From contig CAMKTS010000015.1 of NCBI GenBank assembly GCA_946415755.1, forward strand, positions 1-64,000: DNA of 64,000 bases, written 5' to 3'. A program made the position numbers and the translations under genes. Positions 42,928-51,035 of this stretch are shown here, piece by piece (the stretch's first letter is position 1; every line of letters starts with the position of its first letter). Below the pieces are notes generated by a model that was not told where the DNA came from, made no database searches, and saw nothing but the letters and a program-made list of their open reading frames with translations. The DNA is from an uncultured Prevotella sp. (GTDB lineage: Bacteria; Bacteroidota; Bacteroidia; Bacteroidales; Bacteroidaceae).

Positions 42928-43872
42928 TTATAAGGAATAGGTGGCGTTGACGAGTATCGAATAAGACGATACGTGGTACTTGGCGTAGGCGGCCTGAATC
43001 TTGAAACGTTGCAGCTGCAGGCCGGCACCGAAGGAGATGCCTGCACCGTGGTTGCTCTGTTCGTCGCCTGCGGAAATCTTCATCTCGCTGGACCGTCGGA
43101 AGTTATAGCCCGCAGCGATGTAGATGCCATAGCCCAACAGCAGGTCGGCACCCACGGCAAAGTGGCGAATGAAGGGATCGTCCCAGTGGGTGAGTCGCGA
43201 CATGGTGATTGACAGTCGCAGCGGCGAGCCGATGAGGCGTTTGGCGACACCTAACTGCAGGTCGATGGGGATGCGCTCGAACTCGTCGTTGTAGGCCTTG
43301 ATTTGTCCACCCAGATTCTTGGCAACGGCCGACAGCGACCACTGCCGGTCAGGGTCATAGTAGTTGATGCCCAGGTCGACGGCCATCGCCATCGAGTTGT
43401 AGCTGCCGATGTAAGAGGTGATGAAGCGTGCTGTGATACCACCGCTGATACGATTGGTGAGCATGTAGGCAAAGGTGCCTGTCAGCGCAATGTCCTTGGC
43501 CGAGAAGCTACCCATCTGTTCGTTGTTCACCGTAGTCTCCTTCATCGAGCCGTAGTCCATATACTGCGCACTGGCTCCCCAGGTGGCGCGCTGCTTCACG
43601 GTCTTCACAAACGATGCGGAGGCCATCTTGGCCCCTTCCATATACGTCATGAAGTTGAGGTTGATACTCTTGTCGCTGATGTTGTTGATGAGTGCAGGGT
43701 TATGGAAGACGACGGAGGGGTCATCGTCAGAAAGGGTGATGTTGTCGCCGCCGAGGGCTGCCGCATGGGCACTGACAGGCAACCGCAGGAAACTGTATAC
43801 TTCCTTGCTCTCCTGTGCCTGTACGGTGATGCCCAACAGGGCGGCTATGAGGATAAAAAATGCTCTCTTCAT
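42928..43872 (-). CDS. porQ: Type IX secretion system protein PorQ
   Basis: A 314-residue outer-membrane beta-barrel protein with a signal peptide ([19 protein letters not shown]). It has the PorQ/PorV-type start [20 protein letters not shown] and [14 protein letters not shown]. In P. gingivalis PorQ is associated with PorU, PorV and PorZ, the cell-surface attachment complex of type IX secretion (family knowledge). The gene leads a porQ-cmk-rnhA operon. Its -7 box TATCTTTG (minus, 43904-43897) abuts a 7-bp tandem array. Confidence 0.9.
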   Translation of the reverse strand: MKRAFFILIAALLGITVQAQESKEVYSFLRLPVSAHAAALGGDNITLSDDDPSVVFHNPALINNISDKSINLNFMTYMEGAKMASASFVKTVKQRATWGASAQYMDYGSMKETTVNNEQMGSFSAKDIALTGTFAYMLTNRISGGITARFITSYIGSYNSMAMAVDLGINYYDPDRQWSLSAVAKNLGGQIKAYNDEFERIPIDLQLGVAKRLIGSPLRLSITMSRLTHWDDPFIRHFAVGADLLLGYGIYIAAGYNFRRSSEMKISAGDEQSNHGAGISFGAGLQLQRFKIQAAYAKYHVSSYSILVNATYSL

Positions 43873-43896
43873 CTTGTGAATTATCTAAATACGGTG

Positions 43897-43904
43897 CAAA
43901 GATA
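43897..43904 (-). promoter_or_regulatory. porQ promoter -7 element
   Basis: TATCTTTG on the minus strand, 25 bp upstream of the porQ ATG. The place where a -33 box should lie (about 43924-43927) is within the TTAATTC array. Confidence 0.6.
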
Positions 43905-43906
43905 CT

Positions 43907-43942
43907 AATTAATTCTTAATTCTTAATTCTTAATTCTTAATT
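43907..43942. repeat. TTAATTC 7-bp tandem array between divergent promoters
   Basis: About five TTAATTC units (TAATTAATTCTTAATTCTTA and on) fill the space between the -7 boxes of porQ (minus) and the TonB-like gene (plus). Confidence 0.9.
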
Positions 43943-43948
43943 TATTTG

Positions 43949-43956
43949 TACCTTTG
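43949..43956 (+). promoter_or_regulatory. Promoter -7 element of the TonB-like gene
   Basis: TACCTTTG, followed by CACCTAAATAAC, lies 40 bp upstream of the ATG at 43997. Its expected -33 position (about 43926-43929) falls in the tandem array. Confidence 0.65.
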
Positions 43957-43996
43957 CACCTAAATAACGCGACATTCCTGTTTTTATTGCCACAAA

Positions 43997-44704
43997 ATGG
44001 AACAAAAGAAGACTCAGCAGGCTGATATGGAACGGCAGCGAACGACGGGTTTCCTGCTCGGACTGGTCTGTGTCCTTGCCTTGTTGTATGTGGCTCTGGA
44101 GTGGAACACGGCAGCAGGCAGCAGTGATGTCGACTTGGTTGACCTGGACGAGCTGATGCATGAGAGCGAACTGGTGCCTATGTCGAACGAAGAGACCGTG
44201 ACACAACTCGTCGAGCAGAAGCCGGAGGCGAAGTCGGAGGAGCTGCACATCGTCGATGATGCCGTAGAACTGACCGACCCTGACGAGCAGGTGGCTGGCG
44301 AGGGCGACGATGAGGCACTGCTGCAGGAGTTGCAGGAACAGGAGAACATCGACAAGCCACTGGCTTCGCTGGATGTCGACCCTGCCAATCCGCTGAACTT
44401 CCATGTTGTCGAGGACTTGCCGCAGTATCCCGGCGGTGCTGTGGAGTTCATGAAGTGGCTGACCAAGACCCTGCGCTATCCGCAGCAGGCTCGCGACCGT
44501 AAGTTGCAGGGCAAGGTGGTGGCAGTGTTCTATATCGAGCGCGACGGCTCGGTGACGGGTATCAACATCACCAAGTCGCTGTCGCCAGAGTGCGACCGTG
44601 AGGCACTGCGAGTGCTCCGTATGATGCCCAACTGGAAACCGGGTATCCAGAACGACCAACCCTGCCGCACAAAGGTGTGTATCCCCATCGTATTTAAATT
44701 GTAG
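43997..44704 (+). CDS. TonB-family energy transducer protein
   Basis: A 235-residue inner-membrane-anchored protein. It has one N-terminal helix (TTGFLLGLVCVLALLYVALE, about 15-34) and a very acidic spacer rich in Glu/Asp where TonB proteins usually have Pro-Lys repeats. The C-terminal TonB domain (about 150-235) has YPGGAVEFMKWLTKTLRYPQ, LQGKVVAVFYIERDGSVTGI and MPNWKPGIQNDQPCRTK. It would couple the proton gradient to outer-membrane receptors such as the one at 18442. The acidic spacer is unusual and could mean a different partner. Confidence 0.87.
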   Translation: MEQKKTQQADMERQRTTGFLLGLVCVLALLYVALEWNTAAGSSDVDLVDLDELMHESELVPMSNEETVTQLVEQKPEAKSEELHIVDDAVELTDPDEQVAGEGDDEALLQELQEQENIDKPLASLDVDPANPLNFHVVEDLPQYPGGAVEFMKWLTKTLRYPQQARDRKLQGKVVAVFYIERDGSVTGINITKSLSPECDREALRVLRMMPNWKPGIQNDQPCRTKVCIPIVFKL

Positions 44705-44708
44705 ACAA

Positions 44709-44732
44709 GCAATCAACAATCAACAATAATAA
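44709..44732 (+). repeat. CAATCAA short tandem array
   Basis: CAATCAACAATCAACAATAA fills the gap between the TonB-like gene and the prenyl synthase gene; one more example of the 7-bp intergenic arrays. Confidence 0.7.
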
Positions 44733-44734
44733 TT

Positions 44735-45712
44735 ATGCTATTATCCTCCAACGACATCCTGCAGCTGGTCAACGACTGTCTCGACCACCTGCCATACAAG
44801 CGACAGCCGGCCTCTCTCTACGAACCGGTGCAGTACGTTCTCTCACTCGGCGGCAAGCGAATCCGCCCTGTGCTCATGCTGATGGGCTATAACCTCTGGC
44901 GCGAGCAGCCTGCCGACATTCTCATGCCGGCGATGGGCATCGAGACCTACCATAACTATACATTGTTGCACGATGACCTGATGGACAATGCCGACGTGCG
45001 CCGCGGACATGCCACCGTACACCGCCGCTGGGATGCTAACAAGGCCATCCTCTCTGGCGACTCGATGCTGGTGCTGGCCTACCAGCGTATGCAGCAGGTG
45101 CCTGCCGAGAAGATGCCTGCCGTAATCGACCTCTTCACGGAAACGGCATTGGAGATTGGCGAGGGACAGGAGTACGACATGGCCTTTGAGACGCGCAACG
45201 ACGTGACGGAGGAGGAGTACATCGAGATGATACGCCTGAAGACATCGGTGCTGCTGGCCTGCGCCCTGAAGATTGGTGCCTTGCTGGCCGATGCCCCACA
45301 GCGTGATGCCGACCTGCTCTATACCTTTGGCGAGCAGGTGGGGCTGGCCTTCCAGCTGCAAGACGACCTGCTCGATGTCTATGGCGACCCTGCGGTGTTC
45401 GGCAAGGCCATCGGTGGCGATATCACGTCGAACAAGAAGACCTATATGCTCATCAATGCCGTCAACCGTGCCAATGCTGCCCAGCGGCAGGAACTGGAAC
45501 GCTGGATTGCCGCCAAGGACTTCAACCGTCAGGAGAAGGTGGCTGCCGTCACCCGTCTGTATGACGAGATAGGCATCCGTCAGCTCTGTGAGGAGAAAAT
45601 CAACCACTATTTCGAGCTGGCGCGCCAGACGCTGGCCGAAGTCCATGTGGACGAAGAGCGCAAGCAGGCACTTAAGGTCTATATGGACGAACTCCTCCAT
45701 CGCAACAAGTAA
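44735..45712 (+). CDS. Polyprenyl (geranylgeranyl/octaprenyl-type) diphosphate synthase
   Basis: A 325-residue trans-prenyltransferase: SLGGKRIRPVLMLMGYNLWR, the first Asp-rich motif LLHDDLMDNADVRRGHATVH (about 75-95) and the second AFQLQDDLLDVYGDPAVFG (about 205-223). It chains isopentenyl diphosphate onto an allylic primer, giving precursors of quinones or other isoprenoids. Chain length cannot be read reliably. tatD follows, separated only by a TCATTTC array. Confidence 0.92.
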   Translation: MLLSSNDILQLVNDCLDHLPYKRQPASLYEPVQYVLSLGGKRIRPVLMLMGYNLWREQPADILMPAMGIETYHNYTLLHDDLMDNADVRRGHATVHRRWDANKAILSGDSMLVLAYQRMQQVPAEKMPAVIDLFTETALEIGEGQEYDMAFETRNDVTEEEYIEMIRLKTSVLLACALKIGALLADAPQRDADLLYTFGEQVGLAFQLQDDLLDVYGDPAVFGKAIGGDITSNKKTYMLINAVNRANAAQRQELERWIAAKDFNRQEKVAAVTRLYDEIGIRQLCEEKINHYFELARQTLAEVHVDEERKQALKVYMDELLHRNK

Positions 45713-45714
45713 AT

Positions 45715-45735
45715 TATCATTTCTCATTTCTCATT
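45715..45735 (+). repeat. TCATTTC short tandem array before tatD
   Basis: TTATCATTTCTCATTTCTCA is a run of 7-bp units immediately before the TTG start of tatD. Confidence 0.7.
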
Positions 45736-46530
45736 TTGAAATTCATCGATACCCATTGCCACCTGGAAGGTGAGGAATTCCATGCCGACCGCGATGCTGT
45801 AGTGCAGCGTGCCCGTGAGGCAGGCTGCCAGCGCATCTTCCTGCCCGCCATCGACCTCAAGTCGTGCCATACGGTGCTTGATGTCTGTCGCCGTTACCCA
45901 GGTTTCTGCCACCCCATGCTGGGCTTGCATCCAGAGGAGGTACGCAGCGACTGGTGCGACCAGCTCGCCGCCATCAAGGATATCATAATGCTCAATGTTC
46001 AACGTTCAATGTTAAATGTTATTGCCATCGGCGAGGTAGGGCTTGACTTCTATTGGAGCCGTGAGTTCGAGCAGCAGCAGCTGGAGGCCTTCGAAGAGCA
46101 GGTGCGCTGGTCGGTCGAGACGCGCCTGCCGCTGATGATACATTGCCGCAAGGCACAAAACGAACTGGTAACCATATTAAAGAGGTATGCGAAGGACTTG
46201 CCGGGTGGCGTGTTCCATTGTTTTACCGGCAACGAGCAGGAGGCGCGCCAACTGTTGGAGTTCGACGGTTTCGTGCTGGGCATCGGTGGTGTGCTGACGT
46301 TCAAGAAGTCCCACCTGCCTGAGGTACTGCCGGCCTGTGTTCCCCTGGAGCGTATCGTATTGGAGACCGATGCCCCCTATATGGCTCCCGTTCCCATGCG
46401 CGGCCAGCGCAACGAGTCGGCTTTCGTGCAGCATGTCATCCTTCGCTTGGCAGAGGCGTATGGCGTTGCCGAGGAGGTGGTTTGCGCCACAACCAACCGT
46501 ACCGTTCGCAAGATTTTTTCGATAGAATAG
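45736..46530 (+). CDS. tatD: TatD family metal-dependent hydrolase (DNase) with repeat insertion
   Basis: A 264-residue TIM-barrel hydrolase with metal ligands in FIDTHCHLEGEEF, IGEVGLDFYW, HCRKAQNEL, FHCFTGNEQEA and LETDAPYMAPVP. Family members show 3'-5' DNase activity. The start is a TTG (45736) placed for MKFIDTHCHL. Between AAIKD and IAIGEVGLDF lies IIMLNVQRSMLNV, encoded by an in-frame CAATGTT-type array (about 45989-46019) where the family normally has only a short loop. Confidence 0.9.
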   Translation: MKFIDTHCHLEGEEFHADRDAVVQRAREAGCQRIFLPAIDLKSCHTVLDVCRRYPGFCHPMLGLHPEEVRSDWCDQLAAIKDIIMLNVQRSMLNVIAIGEVGLDFYWSREFEQQQLEAFEEQVRWSVETRLPLMIHCRKAQNELVTILKRYAKDLPGGVFHCFTGNEQEARQLLEFDGFVLGIGGVLTFKKSHLPEVLPACVPLERIVLETDAPYMAPVPMRGQRNESAFVQHVILRLAEAYGVAEEVVCATTNRTVRKIFSIE

Positions 46531-46572
46531 AATTTTTTTAATATTTAATTTTTCATTTTTAATTTTTCTTCG

Positions 46573-46580
46573 TACCTTTG
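46573..46580 (+). promoter_or_regulatory. tRNA-Ser promoter -7 element
   Basis: TACCTTTG inside TTTTCTTCGTACCTTTGC, the same 18 nt as at pckA and prmC, then CACCCGCAAA. A TTTTTAATT-rich array fills the -33 region. Confidence 0.65.
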
Positions 46581-46597
46581 CACCCGCAAATCGTTGA

Positions 46598-46685
46598 GGA
46601 GAGGTGCTCGAGTGGTTGAAGAGGCACGCCTGGAAAGCGTGTAACCGGCAAAACTGGTTCGCAGGTTCGAATCCTGTTCTCTCCG
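46598..46685 (+). tRNA. tRNA-Ser (GGA)
   Basis: An 88-nt class II tRNA. Acceptor arms GGAGAGG and TCTCTCC pair (one G-T). The anticodon loop CTGGAAA gives GGA. A long variable arm (TAACCGGCAAAACTGGTT) and T-arm GCAGG-TTCGAAT-CCTGT follow. CCA is not encoded. Confidence 0.95.
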
Positions 46686-46699
46686 CTAAGCGATAGAAT

Positions 46700-46740
46700 A
46701 GGATTCAAAGCTTTTGAGGCAAAAGCGAATCCTGTTCTCC
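46700..46740 (+). repeat. Duplicate of the tRNA-Ser 3' end within a hairpin
   Basis: CGAATCCTGTTCTCC (46726-46740) repeats 14 nt of the tRNA 3' part (46668-46681). It also forms the right arm of a hairpin: AGGATTC (46700-46706) pairs with GAATCCT (46727-46733), enclosing CTTTTG-AGG-CAAAAG. This could be a transcript-end structure or a leftover of recombination at the tRNA. Confidence 0.7.
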
Positions 46741-46786
46741 CTCTACTAATTTAACTGCAACAATCCACCCTCACTATCACGATTTT

Positions 46787-46841
46787 AGTAGAGGCAAAGT
46801 AGAAGCAAAGTAGAAGGAAAGTAGAGGGAAAGTAGAGGAAA
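46787..46841 (+). repeat. Five-unit 11-bp tandem array (AGTAGARGSAA)
   Basis: AGTAGAGGCAA, AGTAGAAGCAA, AGTAGAAGGAA, AGTAGAGGGAA and AGTAGAGGAAA follow each other without gaps. A degenerate unit (TAGTAGAAGCGAA) recurs near 46885. The 46741-46925 gap contains no gene. Confidence 0.9.
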
Positions 46842-46925
46842 AAATTTCCCTAACCTACATGTTTCCAGGCCGTTATCGTAATTTTAGTAGAAGCGAAGCA
46901 AACTGAGAATTAGGCTACTTTTAGG

Positions 46926-48383
46926 CTACTTTACATCATATTCCAAGCAAGTCCAGTAGTAGCCGCCTGTCTCCATACGAACAAATAGAGCCAGCCTCCC
47001 GGTAGATTTGGGGGTGATGGTCATGGTATAGATGCCATTGCTGGTATTCCAGTTTTTATACCAAGTGTTGTTGTTCACTATGACCCATTCAACACCGCAC
47101 TCCGGAAGAAACTGGAAGGTGTAGCTCTTGCCACGGCTTAGATGCTTATTCATCGGCACGGATACAATCTTCAGCCGTTGGCCTTTGTCACGATACAGGA
47201 TTGGGAGTTCTTTGATTTTGTCTTGTCTGATTTGCCTCAGCATTTCATGCCCGTCAATACCAGCTTGTTCCCAGACTTCTGCATTCAGGTTCGCGACATC
47301 CTTGGCATCCGGAACGCACAAAGGATGTACCTTTTCTACCATTGCCCAGTCGGTAGGAGTGGGTTCCTCAACAGCATACTCCAACAGGAAATTCCAATAG
47401 TCAGGCACTGTTGGGTCTTTCATCCCGAAGTTTACGGCATCCGTTGCTCTCGGCATGAAGTCGACCGAGTATACATCATTACCTTCGTTCTTCCATTCTC
47501 TTTCTTTGCAGGTGACCATCCCATTCGAGATGGCTATTTCCCTGCTGGCCTTCTTCTTCTTGATGCGGAAAGTATAGGTGCGTCCTATCTTCAGTGACTG
47601 GCACATGGGGATATCGATGATTTCGAAGTCGCCCTCGCCACGGTTGAAGAATTTGGGAAGCGTAACGTTGTTGTGGCGTATCATCTGGTAGATGTCATGG
47701 ACTTTTACTCCGTACTCCACCCATAGTGGATTGGCCACCTGCATGGCCCGGAATTCCTCGAAGGTGACAGGATGGTCGATCATCTGGTAAACTTCATTGT
47801 CTGGATAGTGGGTAAGAATGAGCCATTCTGGCTGGACATTGAACCAATGCCAATAGTCTTTGTTGCGTATGAAGCGATGGTCTTTCAGAGTGCCAGCCCC
47901 CCAGGTGGGGTCTAAAAAGATGCCATGCCTCTCCCGTGTATAGGCAAACAGCCACGAATGGCCGGAGCCAGAGACAAAACCTTCTTGGTTCTTGGAGTAT
48001 CCTCCCACAATTTCCACCCTGATTCCCTCTGCATTGGCCAGGTGGCAGAAGAGTTCGCAATAAGCCTGACACACTCCTTTCCTGTATTTGATGCAGCTGT
48101 CGGCTTTGTAGATGTCGTAGGAGGTGTCGTAGTCGATATTGTCGCAAACCCAGTAGTAGATGGCTTTTATGCGCTGATAGTCGGAGGTGCATCCTGCTGT
48201 TATCTCCTTGGCCAGCGGGGCGTAGTCATAGCTACTGGAAAAGAGGCGCATGCTCTTGTCTTCGGTATACTCCTTGTAGTAGTCCTCAAACACCTCTTCA
48301 TCTGGTGGAGTTGCACAAATTGCGCACCAAGGGCCTGTTGCAATACATAACAGGGCGAAGATGAAGGCTTTGGATAGAGGCAT
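46926..48383 (-). CDS. Exported transglutaminase-like cysteine protein
   Basis: A 485-residue protein with a signal peptide (MPLSKAFIFALLCIATGPWCAICA). The transglutaminase-like core (about 60-190) has the catalytic Cys in YRKGVCQAYCELFCHLA, His in GSGHSWLFAYTRE and Asp in IFLDPTWGAG. The C-terminal half carries two related beta domains (IIDIPMCQSLKIGRTYTFRI and IVSVPMNKHLSRGKSYTFQF). It may act as a protease or amidase on envelope proteins or peptidoglycan. It starts 24 bp after the symporter stop and is probably the third gene of that operon. Confidence 0.82.
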   Translation of the reverse strand: MPLSKAFIFALLCIATGPWCAICATPPDEEVFEDYYKEYTEDKSMRLFSSSYDYAPLAKEITAGCTSDYQRIKAIYYWVCDNIDYDTSYDIYKADSCIKYRKGVCQAYCELFCHLANAEGIRVEIVGGYSKNQEGFVSGSGHSWLFAYTRERHGIFLDPTWGAGTLKDHRFIRNKDYWHWFNVQPEWLILTHYPDNEVYQMIDHPVTFEEFRAMQVANPLWVEYGVKVHDIYQMIRHNNVTLPKFFNRGEGDFEIIDIPMCQSLKIGRTYTFRIKKKKASREIAISNGMVTCKEREWKNEGNDVYSVDFMPRATDAVNFGMKDPTVPDYWNFLLEYAVEEPTPTDWAMVEKVHPLCVPDAKDVANLNAEVWEQAGIDGHEMLRQIRQDKIKELPILYRDKGQRLKIVSVPMNKHLSRGKSYTFQFLPECGVEWVIVNNNTWYKNWNTSNGIYTMTITPKSTGRLALFVRMETGGYYWTCLEYDVK

Positions 48384-48407
48384 GTAAAGAGAATGGTGTT
48401 TTTTCCC

Positions 48408-49937
48408 TTATTCGGTGCTTCTGCCCTTGATCAGGTAGGTACACAGGAAACCGACGAGGAAGATGGCTGTGGTGCCCAACACGATGGCGAGGTAGGGGTG
48501 CAGGTGCAGGCCTGGCAGGTTCCACATCTCGGCCATTGATATCCAGCCGATGACCAGCACTCCGCAGATGCAGCCTAAGAGTGCTGCCAGGCGGTTGATT
48601 TTCTGTGGAATGCAGCCCAGGAGGAAGAGTCCCAGCATGCCGCCTGAGAAGATGCTCGACAGCGTCCACCACGCATCGATGATGCTCTCTACGCTCAGCA
48701 TGGCGATGGCCACGCAGGCTCCCAGAATGCCCACGGCAAAGCTGCTGAGGCGCACGATGGCCAGCTCCTTGCGGCGTTCGCCCTCAGTAGGCTCAAGAGA
48801 AGCGTCGCCTTTATGCACAGCGGAACCGACCCTATTGTGTGCTTTTCTGAAGAAGGGGCGTATGTAGTCGGTGAGAATGATGGTGGCGGCAGAGGTGACT
48901 GAGGTGGATACGGTGCTCATGCCTGCCGCGAAGATGGAGGCGATAAGGATGCCGCGCACTCCGATGGGCAGTCCGTTGACGATGAAGTAGGGGAACACGT
49001 AGTCGGGTTTCTGGGCAATCTCCGTCGGAAGGGGAGCCACTCCGGCCTGGTAGTAGCTGTAGAGTGCCGAGCCAATGAGGAAGAAGAGTGCCGAGACGGG
49101 TATGAAGAGGTAACCGCCGAAGAGCGCCGAGAACTTGGCGTCCTTGTCGGTCTTGGCAGCATGGTAGCGCTGCACGTAGTTCTGGTCGATGCCGTAGTTC
49201 TGCAGGTTGATGAACACACCGTAGATGAGGCATACCCAGAAGGTCGAGGTGGTCAGGTCGCTGGTGAAGGCTCCCAGCGAGAATTTGTTACCCTCTGGCG
49301 AGTGGATGGCCAGGTCGAAGGTCTGCAGGGGGCCTTCGGGCATGGAGAACATCAGGATGGCCAGGCACAGCACGGCACCTCCTATGAGAATAATGCCCTG
49401 GATGGCATCTGCCCAGATGACGGCCTTCAGGCCGCCCATCATGGAGTAGATGATGATGCCTATCGACGTGAGGATGATGACGGCATGCATGTTCCAGCCC
49501 ATGAGGATATACATGGGTACGGCCAGCAGATAGAGTATCGACCCCATGCGGGCTATCTGCGTCAGCAGGTAGCATGCCGAGGCGTACAGGCGTGCCCATG
49601 CACCGAATTTCTCTTCCAGGAAGGTATAGGCAGAAACAGAGCCGCTATGTCTGTAGAACGGTACGAAATACTTGGCGGCAAAATAGCTGGCTATGGGTAT
49701 CGACAGCGAGAACACGAAGGCGTTCCAGTTGGAGGCAAATGCCTTGCCGGGATAGCCGATGTACGAGATGCTCGACACGTAGGTGGCGAATATCGACATG
49801 CCTACCACCCAGCCGGGAATGGAATGGCCTGCCGAGGTGAACTCATCGGCGCTGGAGCCTTTCTTGAAGAACGAACAGCCGAACACCACCACGCCCAGCG
49901 TGAAGACTATAAATACGATGAAATCTATAACGTGCAT
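48408..49937 (-). CDS. Sodium:solute symporter family transporter
   Basis: A 509-residue membrane protein with about 13-14 helices of the SSS family: IDFIVFIVFTLGVVVFGCSF at the start, IFATYVSSISYIGYPGKAFA, and the conserved sodium-site region IFAAGMSTVSTSVTSAATII near 335-355. It sits 14 bp after a DHDPS/NAL-type lyase gene, a layout seen for sialic acid and related acid-sugar uptake. Substrate is therefore guessed as a sugar acid. Confidence 0.9.
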   Translation of the reverse strand: MHVIDFIVFIVFTLGVVVFGCSFFKKGSSADEFTSAGHSIPGWVVGMSIFATYVSSISYIGYPGKAFASNWNAFVFSLSIPIASYFAAKYFVPFYRHSGSVSAYTFLEEKFGAWARLYASACYLLTQIARMGSILYLLAVPMYILMGWNMHAVIILTSIGIIIYSMMGGLKAVIWADAIQGIILIGGAVLCLAILMFSMPEGPLQTFDLAIHSPEGNKFSLGAFTSDLTTSTFWVCLIYGVFINLQNYGIDQNYVQRYHAAKTDKDAKFSALFGGYLFIPVSALFFLIGSALYSYYQAGVAPLPTEIAQKPDYVFPYFIVNGLPIGVRGILIASIFAAGMSTVSTSVTSAATIILTDYIRPFFRKAHNRVGSAVHKGDASLEPTEGERRKELAIVRLSSFAVGILGACVAIAMLSVESIIDAWWTLSSIFSGGMLGLFLLGCIPQKINRLAALLGCICGVLVIGWISMAEMWNLPGLHLHPYLAIVLGTTAIFLVGFLCTYLIKGRSTE

Positions 49938-49951
49938 TGCTAATTACTAAT

Positions 49952-50890
49952 TCAAATGATCAGTTTTCCGTTCTCAATGGGCAGTGCATCGAGGGCCTGA
50001 CGGATTTTTTCGCGTTCGGGAGCCTCGAACTTGTAGAACGGCGAGGCTACGAAATCATCGTTGATGATGCCCAGCAGGGAGAGGGCGCACTTCAGCCCCT
50101 TCAGATAGCTGCTGCCATGCTTGCCAACGGTATAGATGCTGGTTGAAATCTGCATGATGAGCTGCTGTAGGTCGAGCACGCGGTTGATGTCACGGGCCGA
50201 GGCAGCATCATACATGGCCACGTAGAGTTCTGGGAACATGTTGGCACCACCGTTGATGCCGCCCTGCGCACCCAGCAGCACGCACTCGCTCGTAATCTCC
50301 TCAGGGCCTACCAGCATGGCGAAGTCCTTGCGGTGCTGCATCTTGTACATCACGCTCTGGAAGTAGACGGCATTGGCACTGGAGTCCTTGAAGCCCACCA
50401 CCTGCTCCAGCTCGGCAATGCGACGAACGGTGTCAGGGGCGAAGCTCACCTTCACGTGCGAGGGCATATTATAAAGGAATACGGGCAGTGGCAACTGCGG
50501 CACCAGCTCCTCGTAGAACTGTGCCAGTTCCGGCTGGCCAGTGGCGAAGTAATAGGGGGGAGCCGACACTACGCCGTCGGCACCATAGTCAGCAGCCTTC
50601 TTGGCCAGCCGCACGCTCTCCTCGATAGAGGTGTCGGTGATGCAGGCCAGCAGAGGCAGACGGCCGCGATTGATGCGGCACGACTCCTTGATCATCTGCT
50701 TGCGCACGTCGTAGGAGAGGCTTTGCTCCTCGCCTGTGGTTCCTAATACAAAGAGTCCGTGTACACCACCCTCGATAAGGTGTTCGATGAGTCGCTCCAA
50801 ACTCTCTATGTCCAGCGTCTCGTTATCTTTCAATGGGGTTACCAGCGGTGGAATAATACCGCTCAATGGGGTTTTGAAATTTGGTTTCAT
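49952..50890 (-). CDS. DHDPS/N-acetylneuraminate lyase family aldolase
   Basis: A 312-residue TIM-barrel class I aldolase: LSGIIPPLVTPLKDNETLD, VHGLFVLGTTGEEQSLS, the Tyr region PVFLYNMPSH and the Schiff-base Lys in VVGFKDSSANAVYF near 170. The family includes dihydrodipicolinate synthase, sialic acid lyase and keto-deoxy sugar acid aldolases. Pairing with a sodium symporter argues for catabolism of an imported acid rather than lysine synthesis, but specificity cannot be settled from sequence. Confidence 0.87.
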   Translation of the reverse strand: MKPNFKTPLSGIIPPLVTPLKDNETLDIESLERLIEHLIEGGVHGLFVLGTTGEEQSLSYDVRKQMIKESCRINRGRLPLLACITDTSIEESVRLAKKAADYGADGVVSAPPYYFATGQPELAQFYEELVPQLPLPVFLYNMPSHVKVSFAPDTVRRIAELEQVVGFKDSSANAVYFQSVMYKMQHRKDFAMLVGPEEITSECVLLGAQGGINGGANMFPELYVAMYDAASARDINRVLDLQQLIMQISTSIYTVGKHGSSYLKGLKCALSLLGIINDDFVASPFYKFEAPEREKIRQALDALPIENGKLII

Positions 50891-50964
50891 AAGTATGCGT
50901 CTTTTTTCAAAAAGACGTTCACCCTACCTCTTTGTCATCTTTTTGGGATAAAAATTGAATGTGA

Positions 50965-50998
50965 TTGTTCATTTTATCAGATTCTTTTCGTATTTTTG
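50965..50998 (+). promoter_or_regulatory. M13 peptidase gene promoter
   Basis: TTG (50965-50967) and TATTTTTG (50991-50998) are 23 bp apart, 38 bp upstream of the preferred ATG at 51036. The longer track start (50955) would lie upstream of the promoter and is rejected. Confidence 0.65.
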
Positions 50999-51035
50999 CA
51001 CCCAAAGTGATAAGACACCTAATTTGATTCAAACT

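Noticed and set aside
46700-46740. Prophage or genomic-island attachment site at tRNA-Ser
   Set aside because: No integrase or island genes follow; the next genes are ordinary metabolic ones, so only the short duplication itself is reported.
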